Assembly (NCBI GenBank): GCA_910589655.1
Contig: CAJUTJ010000145.1
Span: 1-64,000 of the forward strand
Length of the DNA stretch: 64,000 nucleotides
Reading direction: 5' to 3'
Origin: an uncultured Acetatifactor sp.
GTDB taxonomy: Bacteria > Bacillota > Clostridia > Lachnospirales > Lachnospiraceae
In this document: one piece after another, positions 41,767-50,243 of the stretch
Layout of the letters: each line of letters starts with the position of its first letter
How positions within the stretch are numbered: the first letter of the stretch is position 1
Made by a program: the position numbers and the translations under genes
The notes under the pieces: model-generated
The model's input: only the letters and a program-made list of their open reading frames with translations
Told to the model about the DNA's origin: nothing
The model's database searches: none

Positions 41767-42050
41767 ATGTTCTTTTCAAAATATTCTTTTCAATGTTCTT
41801 TTCAAAATATTCTTTTCAATGTTCTCTTCAAAATATTCTTTTCAATGTTCTCTTCAAAATATTCTTTTCAATGTTCTCTTCAAAATATTCTTTTCAATGT
41901 TCTTTTCAAAATATTCTTTTCAATGTTCTCTTCAAAATATTCTTTTCAATGTTCTCTTCAAAATATTCTTTTCAATGTTCTCTTCAAAATATTCTTTTCA
42001 ATGTTCTCTTCAAAATATTCTTTTTCAAATGTTCTCTTCAAAATATTCTC
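41767..42050. repeat. 26-bp tandem repeat array filling the ruvA-ruvB gap
   Basis: About 10.8 copies of ATGTTCTCTTCAAAATATTC plus TTTTCA start at 41767 and recur every 26 bp (41793, 41819 and so on to 42001), with a 28-bp last interval and a truncated unit from 42029. The variation is C/T at one position plus rare insertions. On the transcribed (minus) strand the units are purine-rich. It runs from about 10 bp after the ruvA stop to about 60 bp before ruvB. There are no spacers, so it is not a CRISPR. Confidence 0.95.
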
Positions 42051-42059
42051 TATATATTC

Positions 42060-42668
42060 TTAAAACAGCTTCTTTAAGGCGGCTTTCAAAATGGCGCCGG
42101 AATCCATTTTCTCGATTCCTTCAATGGAATTCACCGCTTTCAGGCTTTCAGTCTGCCCATAGCCCAGAGATGCCAGCGCCGCTACCGCCTCCTGCTTCTG
42201 GGCGCTGTCCGCCGCCATAAGATTTTCGCTGTAACTGTCGATTTCTCTGGAAATCATGGTATCGTCAATCCGGATCTTATCTTTTAAGTCGAGAATGACG
42301 CGCTGCGCCGTCTTTGCACCGATGCCGGGGGCTTTGGATATGGCTTTGCTGTCACCGGACATGATGGCAAAACGAAGATCGTCCGCATCCATGACGGATA
42401 AAATGGATAATCCCCCCTTGGGACCGATGCCGTTTACCGTAATCAGTTTCTTAAAAATTTCCAAATCTCCGCGGGTTAAAAAGCCATACAGCAGAAACGC
42501 ATCTTCTCTGACGCTGGTGTAAGTGTAAAGCTTCACGGGCTCTCCCAATCCCGGAAGTCTGGATGCCGTATCTGCCGAAATCTTGACATTATAACCGATT
42601 CCCCCCACATCAATAACTACATTGTCTTCCGCAATGTCATCTATTATCCCGTTTACAAAAGCTATCAT
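42060..42668 (-). CDS. ruvA: Holliday junction-binding protein RuvA
   Basis: A 203-residue junction-recognition subunit. The N-terminal OB domain begins MIAFVNGIIDDIAEDNVVID; the two helix-hairpin-helix motifs are at ITVNGIGPKGGLSIL and KAPGIGAKTAQRVILDLKDK; the C-terminal domain III (YGQTESLKAVNSI) contacts RuvB. GGAGAATTTATT precedes the ATG at 42668. The longer frame to 42779 would start upstream of the promoter at 42730-42758 and is rejected. Confidence 0.96.
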   Translation of the reverse strand: MIAFVNGIIDDIAEDNVVIDVGGIGYNVKISADTASRLPGLGEPVKLYTYTSVREDAFLLYGFLTRGDLEIFKKLITVNGIGPKGGLSILSVMDADDLRFAIMSGDSKAISKAPGIGAKTAQRVILDLKDKIRIDDTMISREIDSYSENLMAADSAQKQEAVAALASLGYGQTESLKAVNSIEGIEKMDSGAILKAALKKLF

Positions 42669-42729
42669 AATAAATTCTCCATTGAAGCACTGCTCTTCTC
42701 CGTGTTCATCCGATATAGGATTCCTTAGC

Positions 42730-42758
42730 AGTATAGCATATCCGAACATATGTTTCAA
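42730..42758 (-). promoter_or_regulatory. Sigma-A promoter of ruvA-ruvB
   Basis: On the minus strand TTGAAA (42753-42758), a 17-bp spacer and TATACT (42730-42735). No LexA/DinR box is obvious beside it. Confidence 0.75.
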
Positions 42759-42796
42759 GCCGTTTTTATATAATTTCATGGATTTTGAACAAATTC

Positions 42797-42896
42797 GTTA
42801 CTGTTCACTCGCTGTCGCCGCGAGGTGTTTTCACGCTGTTTCTGCGATAAACCCGAGACAGACATGCGCGAAATCGCCGTTTTGCGATTTCTGTGC
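42797..42896. repeat. MITE-like palindromic element, partial copy
   Basis: It begins with the end sequence GTTACTGTTCAC and continues with CGCGAGGTGTTTTCACGC and ACCCGAGACAGACATGCGCG, then the hairpin GAAATCGC/GCGATTTC, all shared with copies at 60589-60721 and 22414-22664. The matching right end is not found, so it is truncated. A small separate hairpin GGATGC/GCATCC at 42910-42928 may weakly terminate the MATE gene transcript. Confidence 0.65.
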
Positions 42897-42994
42897 TATT
42901 CTCCATAAAGGATGCTTTGAATGCATCCGGAATAAGAAAACGGTAAACTGCTGTCAAAAACTATCATGACATTGTGCGCGGACAGTTACAGAAT

Positions 42995-44395
42995 TCATGC
43001 AACCGTCCGGACAGTCTCACCGGATTCTTCCTTTTGGGGCATACTGCGTATCAGCTTCCGATATACCACGGCAAAACAAATTAAATGCACCAAAAAGGTC
43101 AACGCCCAGCTGATAGGGTAAGAACTGTACAGACAAGGCAGCGTCTTCACTCTCTGGAATACGGTATAGATCCACACCACCCGGAACAGACAGGCACCTG
43201 TAAGAGACACCAGCATAGGCATAATGGAACAGCCGATGCCTCTGAGAACGCCTACAATGACATCCATCATTCCGCAGAGAAAATAAGTCACGCAGATATA
43301 GCTCATCCGCAGAATACCGTAAGAAATTACTTCCGGATCGGTGGAATAAATCTTTAAGATATGACCGGCAAAGAAGTATGCCGCATTTCCCATTGCCAGT
43401 CCCACGTAAATTACCAGTATCTCGCAGATGAGCAGCACCTTTCCCACGCGTTTGTATTTCATGGCTCCGTAATTTTGTCCGGCAAAGCTGATCGCCGACT
43501 GATGGAAGGCATTCATGGATGTGTAGACAAAGCCTTCCACATTGCTGCCCGCAGTATTTCCCGCCATGGCAATGGAGCCGAAGCCGTTCACCGAGGACTG
43601 GATCAGCACATTGGAAATGGAAAACAGAGAACTCTGAAGACCTGCCGGAAATCCGATCCGGAACATCCGGAGCAATTTATCGGGAACGATTTTTAGTCCC
43701 TTTAATTCCAGCTTATAAACACCATCCGTCCGGATCAGGCACCGGATAACCAGTACTGCGGAAATTGCCTGAGAGATTACGGTTGCCGCAGCCACTCCTG
43801 CCACTCCCATGGAGAAGGAAATCACAAAAATCAGGTTCAGAACCACATTGACCACTCCCGCAATCAATAAATAATACAACGGTCTTCTGGTGTCACCCAC
43901 GGCACGCAGAACGGCACTGCCGAAATTATATGCCATCATAAAAGGCATCCCTACAAAATAGATACGCATATACAGCACGGAGTGGTCAATTACATTCTCC
44001 GGTGTCGCCATCAGAACAAGAGCTGGCTTTGCCGCAATCAAACCTACAAAAATCAGAATGACACCGCTGACTAACGCCGTTGCCACTGCCGTCTGAACCA
44101 TTTCCTTCAGATCTTTTTTCAGTCCGGCCCCGTAATATCTCGCCACAAGGACGTTTGCCCCCACCGACAGCCCCATAAAAAGATTAATGATAAGGTTGGT
44201 CAGAGAGCTGGTGGAACCCACTGCCGCCAGAGATTCATTTCCGGCAAACCGCCCCACCACCGCAATATCCGCCGCATTAAATAAAAGCTGCAGTACGCCG
44301 GAAAGCATCAGCGGAATATAAAATAACAGTATTTTCCCTAAAAGCGGCCCGCTGCACATATCAATCTCATACTTTTTTGTTTGATTTTCAGCCAT
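42995..44395 (-). CDS. MATE family efflux transporter
   Basis: About 466 residues with twelve predicted membrane segments in two six-helix halves (first near 20-200, second near 235-440). MATE pumps export cationic compounds, drugs or metabolites using sodium or proton gradients. Recognisable are GPLLGKILLFYIPLMLSGVL, NAADIAVVGRFAGNESLAAVG and the second-half SNVLIQSSVNGFGSIAMAGN. The substrate is not deducible. GAGGA precedes the ATG at 44395, four codons into a longer frame. It is monocistronic, facing away from the ruvA promoter. Confidence 0.93.
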   Translation of the reverse strand: MAENQTKKYEIDMCSGPLLGKILLFYIPLMLSGVLQLLFNAADIAVVGRFAGNESLAAVGSTSSLTNLIINLFMGLSVGANVLVARYYGAGLKKDLKEMVQTAVATALVSGVILIFVGLIAAKPALVLMATPENVIDHSVLYMRIYFVGMPFMMAYNFGSAVLRAVGDTRRPLYYLLIAGVVNVVLNLIFVISFSMGVAGVAAATVISQAISAVLVIRCLIRTDGVYKLELKGLKIVPDKLLRMFRIGFPAGLQSSLFSISNVLIQSSVNGFGSIAMAGNTAGSNVEGFVYTSMNAFHQSAISFAGQNYGAMKYKRVGKVLLICEILVIYVGLAMGNAAYFFAGHILKIYSTDPEVISYGILRMSYICVTYFLCGMMDVIVGVLRGIGCSIMPMLVSLTGACLFRVVWIYTVFQRVKTLPCLYSSYPISWALTFLVHLICFAVVYRKLIRSMPQKEESGETVRTVA

Positions 44396-44449
44396 GTTTA
44401 TCCTCATTTCTACGCTGTCTTGTTGTATCTGATCACTGTCACTTTGAAC

Positions 44450-44480
44450 AAAAAGACCTACCCCGCTGATAACAGCGGGG
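44450..44480 (-). terminator. Rho-independent terminator of leuC-leuD
   Basis: On the minus strand, CCCCGCTG, TTAT and CAGCGGGG are followed by TAGGTCTTTTTG, 30 bp past the leuD stop. Confidence 0.85.
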
Positions 44481-44510
44481 CACTATAAATACCGTATTTT
44501 TAATTATTTA

Positions 44511-44996
44511 TTACTTACTATTAATATAATTGATGAGTCCCTCAGATGCAATGATTTTCTGCATAAATTCGGGGAAAGCCTGACCCTTGAAGGAAGTTCC
44601 CTTCGTCACATTGGTGATTATACCGGTGTCAAAGTCCACTTCCACTTCATCCCCCGCTTCTATGCCCTTGCCGGCCTCGGGGCACTCAATAATGGGAAGA
44701 CCGATATTAATGGCATTCCTGTAAAATATTCTTGCGAAAGTCTCGGCAATCACACAGCTGACTCCCGCCGCCTTGATGGCTATGGGCGCATGTTCTCTGG
44801 AGGAGCCGCAGCCGAAGTTCTTCTCCGCTACTATAATATCGCCCTTTTGTACTTTTTTGATAAATTCTGCGTCAATGTCCTCCATGCAATGTGTCGCAAG
44901 CTCAGCCGGATCGGAAGAATTCAAGTACCTTGCAGGAATAATGACATCGGTATCCACATTGTCGCCATATTTAAAAACTGTTCCTTTTGCGTTCAT
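44511..44996 (-). CDS. leuD: 3-isopropylmalate dehydratase small subunit
   Basis: A 161-residue swivel domain. With LeuC it isomerises 2-isopropylmalate to 3-isopropylmalate in leucine synthesis. Signatures are KYGDNVDTDVIIPARYLN and FGCGSSREHAPIAIKAAGV. It is the short prokaryotic LeuD form found with 420-residue LeuC. GAGGACGAT precedes the ATG. A 200-bp gap separates it from leuC; no gene is visible in that gap. Confidence 0.96.
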   Translation of the reverse strand: MNAKGTVFKYGDNVDTDVIIPARYLNSSDPAELATHCMEDIDAEFIKKVQKGDIIVAEKNFGCGSSREHAPIAIKAAGVSCVIAETFARIFYRNAINIGLPIIECPEAGKGIEAGDEVEVDFDTGIITNVTKGTSFKGQAFPEFMQKIIASEGLINYINSK

Positions 44997-45198
44997 ATCG
45001 TCCTCATTTCTGCGCCGCCGTTTCTACGGGAAATTATTCCTTTATCGACCGGAAAACAGATGGCTTCCAGCGCGGCGCGGGCTGAACCCTCTGTCTTTAA
45101 ACGGATTCTTTCAATTGATGTTATCTCACCCGATATTTTCCAAAAACCTTTTCTGAGGCTGTTTCCGGATTAACAAAACGGTTCCTTAGCCGCAATTT

Positions 45199-46473
45199 TT
45201 ATACGGTAAGTTCATCCGGAGCGGAAATTTTTCCCGTGACCGCACTGGCTGCCGCCACAGCGGGGCTTGCCAGATAAATTTCGGACTTCACATGCCCCAT
45301 ACGTCCCACAAAGTTTCGGTTGGTGGTGGAGACACAGCGCTCACCCTCTGCCAGAATTCCCATGTAGCCGCCCAGACAAGGCCCGCAGGTAGGCGTACTG
45401 ACAATGGCTCCCGCCTCAATGAAAATCTTTAACAGCCCCTCTTCCATGGCCTGCATGTAAATCGCCTGTGTAGCAGGAATCACAATACATCTCATTCCCT
45501 TTGCCACATGCCTTCCCTTTAATACCTTGGCGGCCGTGCGCAGGTCATCCAAACGGCCGTTGGTACAGGAACCGATTACCACCTGATCTACGGAAATTTT
45601 ATCCATCTTCCTGATTTCGTCGATGGTATGTGTATTTTCAGGCAGATGGGGGAAGGAAACCGTAGGACGCAGCTCCGATAAATCAATGGTGTACTCCTCG
45701 TCATATACCGCGTCTTCGTCCGCCTCGAATATTTTATACGCTCTCTTGGAGTGTTCCTTCATGTAATCCTCTGCCAGATTATCAACAGGGAAAATACCGT
45801 TCTTTCCGCCTGCCTCTATGGCCATATTGGCGATGGTAAAACGGTCATCCATGGACAAATTGGCAATTCCGTCCCCTGTAAATTCCATGGATTTATACAA
45901 GGCGCCGTCCACACCGATCTTTCCGATAATATGCAGGATCACATCCTTGCCGCTGACCCATTTGGAAGGCTTTCCCGTAAGGTTAAACTTGATGGCCGAG
46001 GGCACCTTGAACCATGCCTTCCCGGTAGCCATACCGGCTGCCATATCGGTACTGCCCACGCCGGTGGAAAATGCCCCCAGAGCGCCGTATGTACAGGTGT
46101 GGGAATCCGCCCCGATAATTACGTCACCGGCCACGGTCAGACCTTTTTCGGGAAGAAGGGCATGTTCAATTCCCATTTCTCCCACTTCAAAATAATTGGT
46201 AATCTCGTTTTTACGGGCAAACTCTCTCACACATTTACAGTGTTCCGCAGACTTTATGTCCTTGTTAGGTACAAAATGATCGGGAACCAAAGCAATTTTA
46301 TCTTTATCAAAAACACCTTTTGTGGTGAACTTATCCATCTCTTTGATGGCCACAGGGCTAGTGATGTCGTTTCCAAGTACCAGATCCAGATTTGCCTCGA
46401 TCAGCTGTCCGGCCTCAACTTTTTCCAGACCCGCAGCCGCCGCAAGAATCTTTTGTGTCATTGTCATTCCCAT
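45199..46473 (-). CDS. leuC: 3-isopropylmalate dehydratase large subunit
   Basis: A 424-residue aconitase-like protein carrying a 4Fe-4S cluster. Seen: GADSHTCTYGALGAFSTGVG, and the cluster cysteines in IGSCTNGRLDDL (near 303) and TPTCGPCLGGYMG (near 362). MGMTMTQKILAAAAG is the standard N-terminus of this short LeuC type; any of the Met codons at 1, 3 or 5 may initiate. It is the first gene of leuC-leuD, with a good promoter at 46512-46540. No leuA or leuB is in the window. Confidence 0.96.
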   Translation of the reverse strand: MGMTMTQKILAAAAGLEKVEAGQLIEANLDLVLGNDITSPVAIKEMDKFTTKGVFDKDKIALVPDHFVPNKDIKSAEHCKCVREFARKNEITNYFEVGEMGIEHALLPEKGLTVAGDVIIGADSHTCTYGALGAFSTGVGSTDMAAGMATGKAWFKVPSAIKFNLTGKPSKWVSGKDVILHIIGKIGVDGALYKSMEFTGDGIANLSMDDRFTIANMAIEAGGKNGIFPVDNLAEDYMKEHSKRAYKIFEADEDAVYDEEYTIDLSELRPTVSFPHLPENTHTIDEIRKMDKISVDQVVIGSCTNGRLDDLRTAAKVLKGRHVAKGMRCIVIPATQAIYMQAMEEGLLKIFIEAGAIVSTPTCGPCLGGYMGILAEGERCVSTTNRNFVGRMGHVKSEIYLASPAVAAASAVTGKISAPDELTV

Positions 46474-46511
46474 AACGCTTAACCATACCTTTCCGAAATA
46501 TTCTAATGACC

Positions 46512-46540
46512 ATCATAGCACAGATGGATATTTTGTTCAA
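46512..46540 (-). promoter_or_regulatory. Sigma-A promoter of leuC-leuD
   Basis: On the minus strand TTGAAC (46535-46540), a 17-bp spacer and TATGAT (46512-46517). No T-box lies between it and leuC. Confidence 0.7.
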
Positions 46541-46589
46541 ATACTTGTTATTGATTTATTTTGGCGTATTTTCTGCCGCCAACAGAAAG

Positions 46590-47249
46590 TTATCGTTTCA
46601 AGGTGTCTTGATACCATTCATAAGCAGGCTTTATTCCCGCTTCCTGTTCGAACTTATCTTCCAAGGCGCCATAAAAATACCATTCCAACAGTATCTTCAA
46701 ATTCGGTAAAGCACTACGCCCATGAAGCAATCCGTCTTTACCAAGATATCGTTTATCCCAATCAAATTCCTCATGATCAAACCAGACCAAAGACCATGTT
46801 TGTTCCCGGTCTTCGTCTACCTCGCTCTCCGGTTTGGACAAATCAATGCACAGAGACCCCCAGCCGGCTCCCCAATCGCCAATGGGAATTAAATTTCGAA
46901 AGCAGTCTTCCGGCAGTTCACAAAACTCCCTTATCTCCTGCAAAATCTCCATCCGCTCCGACACGTCGCCCATCGTTCTCGGACTGTCTATCATTAACCA
47001 CAGAGGATCAAGATCTCCGTCGTATTCAATGACTGAGCAAATGGAATTGAACTCTTTTTCCGGAAGCCAAAATGCGGTTAAAAATGCTTTGTATAGAGAA
47101 GGCAGCGTTACTTGATGTTCCCGCTCAAAAGCGGCTATTTCCTGCTCCGTAATGGCAGATGGCTCAAATTCTTGCCCGGAAAACCACCCTCGTTCCTTTA
47201 ATTTTTGAAAGGCCTGTTCTATAAATTCTTTTTCCTCTTGTGGTGACAT
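46590..47249 (-). CDS. SMI1/KNR4 (SUKH) family protein
   Basis: About 219 residues with the SUKH fold pattern: ITEQEIAAFEREHQVTLPSL near the N-terminus, then FRNLIPIGDWGAGWGSLCID, and VWFDHEEFDWD near 165-175. SUKH proteins are common immunity proteins against polymorphic toxins but also occur alone. No toxin, RHS or secretion gene is nearby, so an immunity role is unproven. The ATG at 47249 has GGAGGATTAGT directly upstream, which rules out the longer frame. Confidence 0.8.
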   Translation of the reverse strand: MSPQEEKEFIEQAFQKLKERGWFSGQEFEPSAITEQEIAAFEREHQVTLPSLYKAFLTAFWLPEKEFNSICSVIEYDGDLDPLWLMIDSPRTMGDVSERMEILQEIREFCELPEDCFRNLIPIGDWGAGWGSLCIDLSKPESEVDEDREQTWSLVWFDHEEFDWDKRYLGKDGLLHGRSALPNLKILLEWYFYGALEDKFEQEAGIKPAYEWYQDTLKR

Positions 47250-47262
47250 ACTAATCCTCCAT

Positions 47263-47330
47263 GCCGCGGCGAAGCTGCGACTTAAATGCGGATGAGAAAC
47301 GCCGTATTTTAGGCATTTCCTCATCTGCCA
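47263..47330. repeat. Hairpin-rich repeat between leuS and the SMI1/KNR4 gene
   Basis: GATGAGAAACGCC and GGCATTTCCTCATC form a long imperfect stem around GTATTTTA. Nearly the same block, GAGAAATGCCGTATTTCAGT, is in the MITE-like copy at about 22471, and GAAGCTGCGAC also recurs there. It may terminate leuS transcription, though the T run is poor. Confidence 0.55.
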
Positions 47331-47347
47331 TCCATAGTATAAACAGT

Positions 47348-49771
47348 TTATTTTACAACAATATTTACAATCTTGCCTTTGACATAAATCTCTTTCACAA
47401 TGGTCTTGCCGTCAATTGCGGCCTTGACCGTTCCGATTTCCTTTGCCTTGGCAATTGCCGAAGCATTTTCCTCGTCCACAGCCAGCTCCACCGTTCCTTT
47501 GACTTTACCGTTAACCTGAACGCCTATGACAACGGTGTCTTCTTTTACCGCTTCCTCATCAAACTCCGGCCATGCTTCATAGGCAATGGTGTCCTCATGT
47601 CCCATGATCTGCCAAAGCTCCTCACCCGCATGGGGACAGATACAGGAGAACATCTTAACAAAGCCCTCCGCATATTCTGCAGGGCACTTTCCGGCCTTAT
47701 ATGCGGCATTCATAAAGATCATCATCTGGCTGATGGCCGTATTGAAGCCCAGCTGCTCAAAATCATTTGTAACCTTTTTCACTGTCTGATGATATACCTT
47801 AGTCAGTGTGTCATCCGGCTCGGAAGTAATATTATCTTCGTTGGTAAAGTAAGCCCAGACACGGTTAATAAACCTTCTTGCTCCCTCTACTCCCTGCTGG
47901 CTCCAAGGTTTGGACACCTCAAGAGGACCCATAAACATTTCATAGAGACGCAACGTGTCTGCTCCGAAATCCCGCACGATATCACTGGGATTTACCACGA
48001 ACTCCGGATATCTCTTTCCCATCTTAATACCGTTTGCTCCCAAAATCATGCCTTGGTGCACCAGCTTTTGGAAGGGCTCCTTCACAGGCGACAGCCCCTT
48101 ATCGTAAAGATAACGGTTCCAGATTCTGGAATACATCAGATGCCCCACGGCATGTTCAGGTCCGCCGATATACAGATCCACGGGAAGCCAATGCTTCAGC
48201 AGCTCCTGATTGGCAAATTCTTCCTGATTATCGGGATCGATATATCGCATATAATACCAGCTGGAACCGGCGCTTCCGGGCATGGTGGAAGTCTCTCTGA
48301 CCCCCTTTACGCCGTTTTTGTCATATGTTTTCCATTCCTGCGCGTTTTCCAGAGGCGCTTTGCCGTTCTTTCCCTTATAGTCCTCAAGCTCGGGCAGAAC
48401 CAGAGGCAGTTCTTCATCGGGCAGCGTATATATCTCTCCGCTGGACGTATGCACTACGGGTACGGGTTCGCCCCAGTAGCGCTGTCTTGCGAAAATCCAC
48501 TCCCGGAAATGGTAATTAACTTTCTTCCTTGCCACGCCCTGTTTTACCAGCTTATCCGTAATGGCTTCCTTGGCTTCCTCCACGGTCAAGCCATCGAACT
48601 CCTCGGAATTCATCAGGGTACAGCCCTTGCCCAGATACTCACCCTTTTCAAATGCCTTCTCGCTTACGTCGCCCCCGCCGATTACTTGAATCATGGGGAT
48701 GTTATGGACAACGGCATACTCGAAATCTCGCTGGTCATGGGAAGGTACTGCCATCACCGCGCCGGTTCCGTAATTTGCCAACACGAAATCACCGATATAT
48801 AGAGGCACTTCCTTTCCGTTTACCGGATTAACGGCATAGAGCCCCTTCAGCACACAGCCTGATTTGGTCTTATTCAGCTCCGTGCGGTCCATGTCGTTTT
48901 TCTTTAAGGTTTCATCAATATAGGCCTGAACCTCTTCCTGATTCTCAATGCGGGGCATCATGTCCTTTACAATCTGTCCGTCCGGCGCCAGCACCATAAA
49001 GGTAATGCCGTAAATGGTCTCAATACAGGTGGTATAAATGGAGAAGCTTCCGCCGCCCACAATCTGGAAGTCCACCTCGACACCTTCTGATTTTCCGATC
49101 CAATGTCTCTGGATCTCCTTAGTGGATTCCGGCCAGTCAATCTCCTCCAGTCCCTCCAAAAGCTTTTCCGCAAAGGCTGGCTGGTTGATCACCCACTGCT
49201 TCATATTTTTCCGGATGACAGGATAACCGCCTCTTTCTGATTTTCCGTCTATAACCTCATCATTGGACAGAACGGTTCCCAGCTCTTCACACCAGTTAAC
49301 GGGCATGTCAATATATTTGGCATAGCCGTCCAGATAAAGCTGCTTAAAGATCCATTGAGTCCATTTGTAAAACGCGGGATCGCTGGTGGCAATCATTTTG
49401 GACCAGTCATAATCAAAACCCAGCTCTTTCAGCTGATCGGAAAAGGTCTCTATATTCTTCTGTGTAAAGCCGTTGGGATAATTGCCGGTGCTCACGGCAT
49501 ACTGCTCTGCCGGAAGCCCGAAAGAATCATATCCCATGGGATGGAGCACATTATAGCCCTGCATACGCTTCATGCGGGACATAATATCCGTGGCGGTATA
49601 TCCTTCCGGATGTCCGGCATGAAGACCTACTCCCGAAGGGTAGGGAAACATGTCCAGCGCATAATATTTGGGTTTGCTGAAATCCCATACATCTGTCTTA
49701 AACGTTTCGTGGCCGGCCCAATAAGCCTGCCATTTCTTTTCAATCTCTCTGGGGTTGTATACTTTTTCCAT
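47348..49771 (-). CDS. leuS: Leucyl-tRNA synthetase
   Basis: An 807-residue class I synthetase. The HIGH-type motif is HAGHPEGYTATD; the CP1 editing domain contains TGAVMAVPSHDQRDFEYA. The catalytic loop reads GIKMGKRYPEF, a KMGKR variant of KMSKS. The C-terminal domain ends with VQVNGKVKGTV and related sequence. GAGGAAAT precedes the ATG. It is controlled by a leucine-type T-box leader (about 49915-50173) with its own promoter at 50180-50208. Confidence 0.97.
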   Translation of the reverse strand: MEKVYNPREIEKKWQAYWAGHETFKTDVWDFSKPKYYALDMFPYPSGVGLHAGHPEGYTATDIMSRMKRMQGYNVLHPMGYDSFGLPAEQYAVSTGNYPNGFTQKNIETFSDQLKELGFDYDWSKMIATSDPAFYKWTQWIFKQLYLDGYAKYIDMPVNWCEELGTVLSNDEVIDGKSERGGYPVIRKNMKQWVINQPAFAEKLLEGLEEIDWPESTKEIQRHWIGKSEGVEVDFQIVGGGSFSIYTTCIETIYGITFMVLAPDGQIVKDMMPRIENQEEVQAYIDETLKKNDMDRTELNKTKSGCVLKGLYAVNPVNGKEVPLYIGDFVLANYGTGAVMAVPSHDQRDFEYAVVHNIPMIQVIGGGDVSEKAFEKGEYLGKGCTLMNSEEFDGLTVEEAKEAITDKLVKQGVARKKVNYHFREWIFARQRYWGEPVPVVHTSSGEIYTLPDEELPLVLPELEDYKGKNGKAPLENAQEWKTYDKNGVKGVRETSTMPGSAGSSWYYMRYIDPDNQEEFANQELLKHWLPVDLYIGGPEHAVGHLMYSRIWNRYLYDKGLSPVKEPFQKLVHQGMILGANGIKMGKRYPEFVVNPSDIVRDFGADTLRLYEMFMGPLEVSKPWSQQGVEGARRFINRVWAYFTNEDNITSEPDDTLTKVYHQTVKKVTNDFEQLGFNTAISQMMIFMNAAYKAGKCPAEYAEGFVKMFSCICPHAGEELWQIMGHEDTIAYEAWPEFDEEAVKEDTVVIGVQVNGKVKGTVELAVDEENASAIAKAKEIGTVKAAIDGKTIVKEIYVKGKIVNIVVK

Positions 49772-49914
49772 ATTTCCTCACATTCCGCCGCGTAAGCGGC
49801 ATTTTATTTCATTTATTTTTCCGGCTTTACCAAACAAGCTTGCAAAAATGCAAGGCGATTACTTAGGATTCGGCCAAAGAACAAGCAGCAATCAACACAA
49901 AACAGCGTTGGGGC

Positions 49915-50173
49915 AAAATAAAATCCTTCCGCCTCAAATTAAGAGACGAAAGGATATCAAATCCGCCGCGGTACCACTCTTATTCAGGATCTCTCCTGCA
50001 CTCTGATTCTATAACGGGAATACCCGCCGGAAGTTATTTCCTACACCTTTAACTGTTTCGCCTCCGGAGCTCAAGGACGAGTTCAAAGCTTCCCGGATCG
50101 CCTCACACCAGCCGACGACTCTCTGAACCAAAGAACACTTCTACTGCTTCCTGTCACTGCTTCTGCCGTATTT
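49915..50173 (-). promoter_or_regulatory. T-box riboswitch of leuS (specifier CUC, Leu)
   Basis: On the minus strand the antiterminator T-box sequence is AGAGTGGTACCGCGG (49966-49980). The following terminator is ATCCTTTCGTCTC, TTAATTT and GAGGCGGAAGGAT followed by TTTATTTTG (about 49917-49956). Upstream, a stem I region carries GAACTCGTCC with the likely specifier CTC at 50079-50081, a leucine codon. TGGT gives a U to pair with A73 of tRNA-Leu. Uncharged tRNA-Leu should favour read-through into leuS. Confidence 0.93.
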
Positions 50174-50179
50174 AAAAGT

Positions 50180-50208
50180 ATTGTACCTTCTATAGCCGGA
50201 AATGTCAA
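50180..50208 (-). promoter_or_regulatory. Sigma-A promoter of the leuS T-box transcript
   Basis: On the minus strand a consensus TTGACA (50203-50208), a 17-bp spacer and TACAAT (50180-50185). It lies between the stop of the kinase gene and the T-box. Confidence 0.88.
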
Positions 50209-50243
50209 ATAAAATGTATTTTCAATTTTTATGACAAAATTTT

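Noticed and set aside
42669..42779. Longer RuvA starting at 42779
   Set aside because: It would begin upstream of the predicted promoter at 42730-42758, and the start at 42668 has a good binding site and the normal RuvA N-terminus.
47261..48802. 513-residue plus-strand open frame antisense to leuS
   Set aside because: No recognisable protein; leuS on the other strand is certain. Similar long antisense frames over parC, parE, fakA, ilvC and others are shadows of codon bias.
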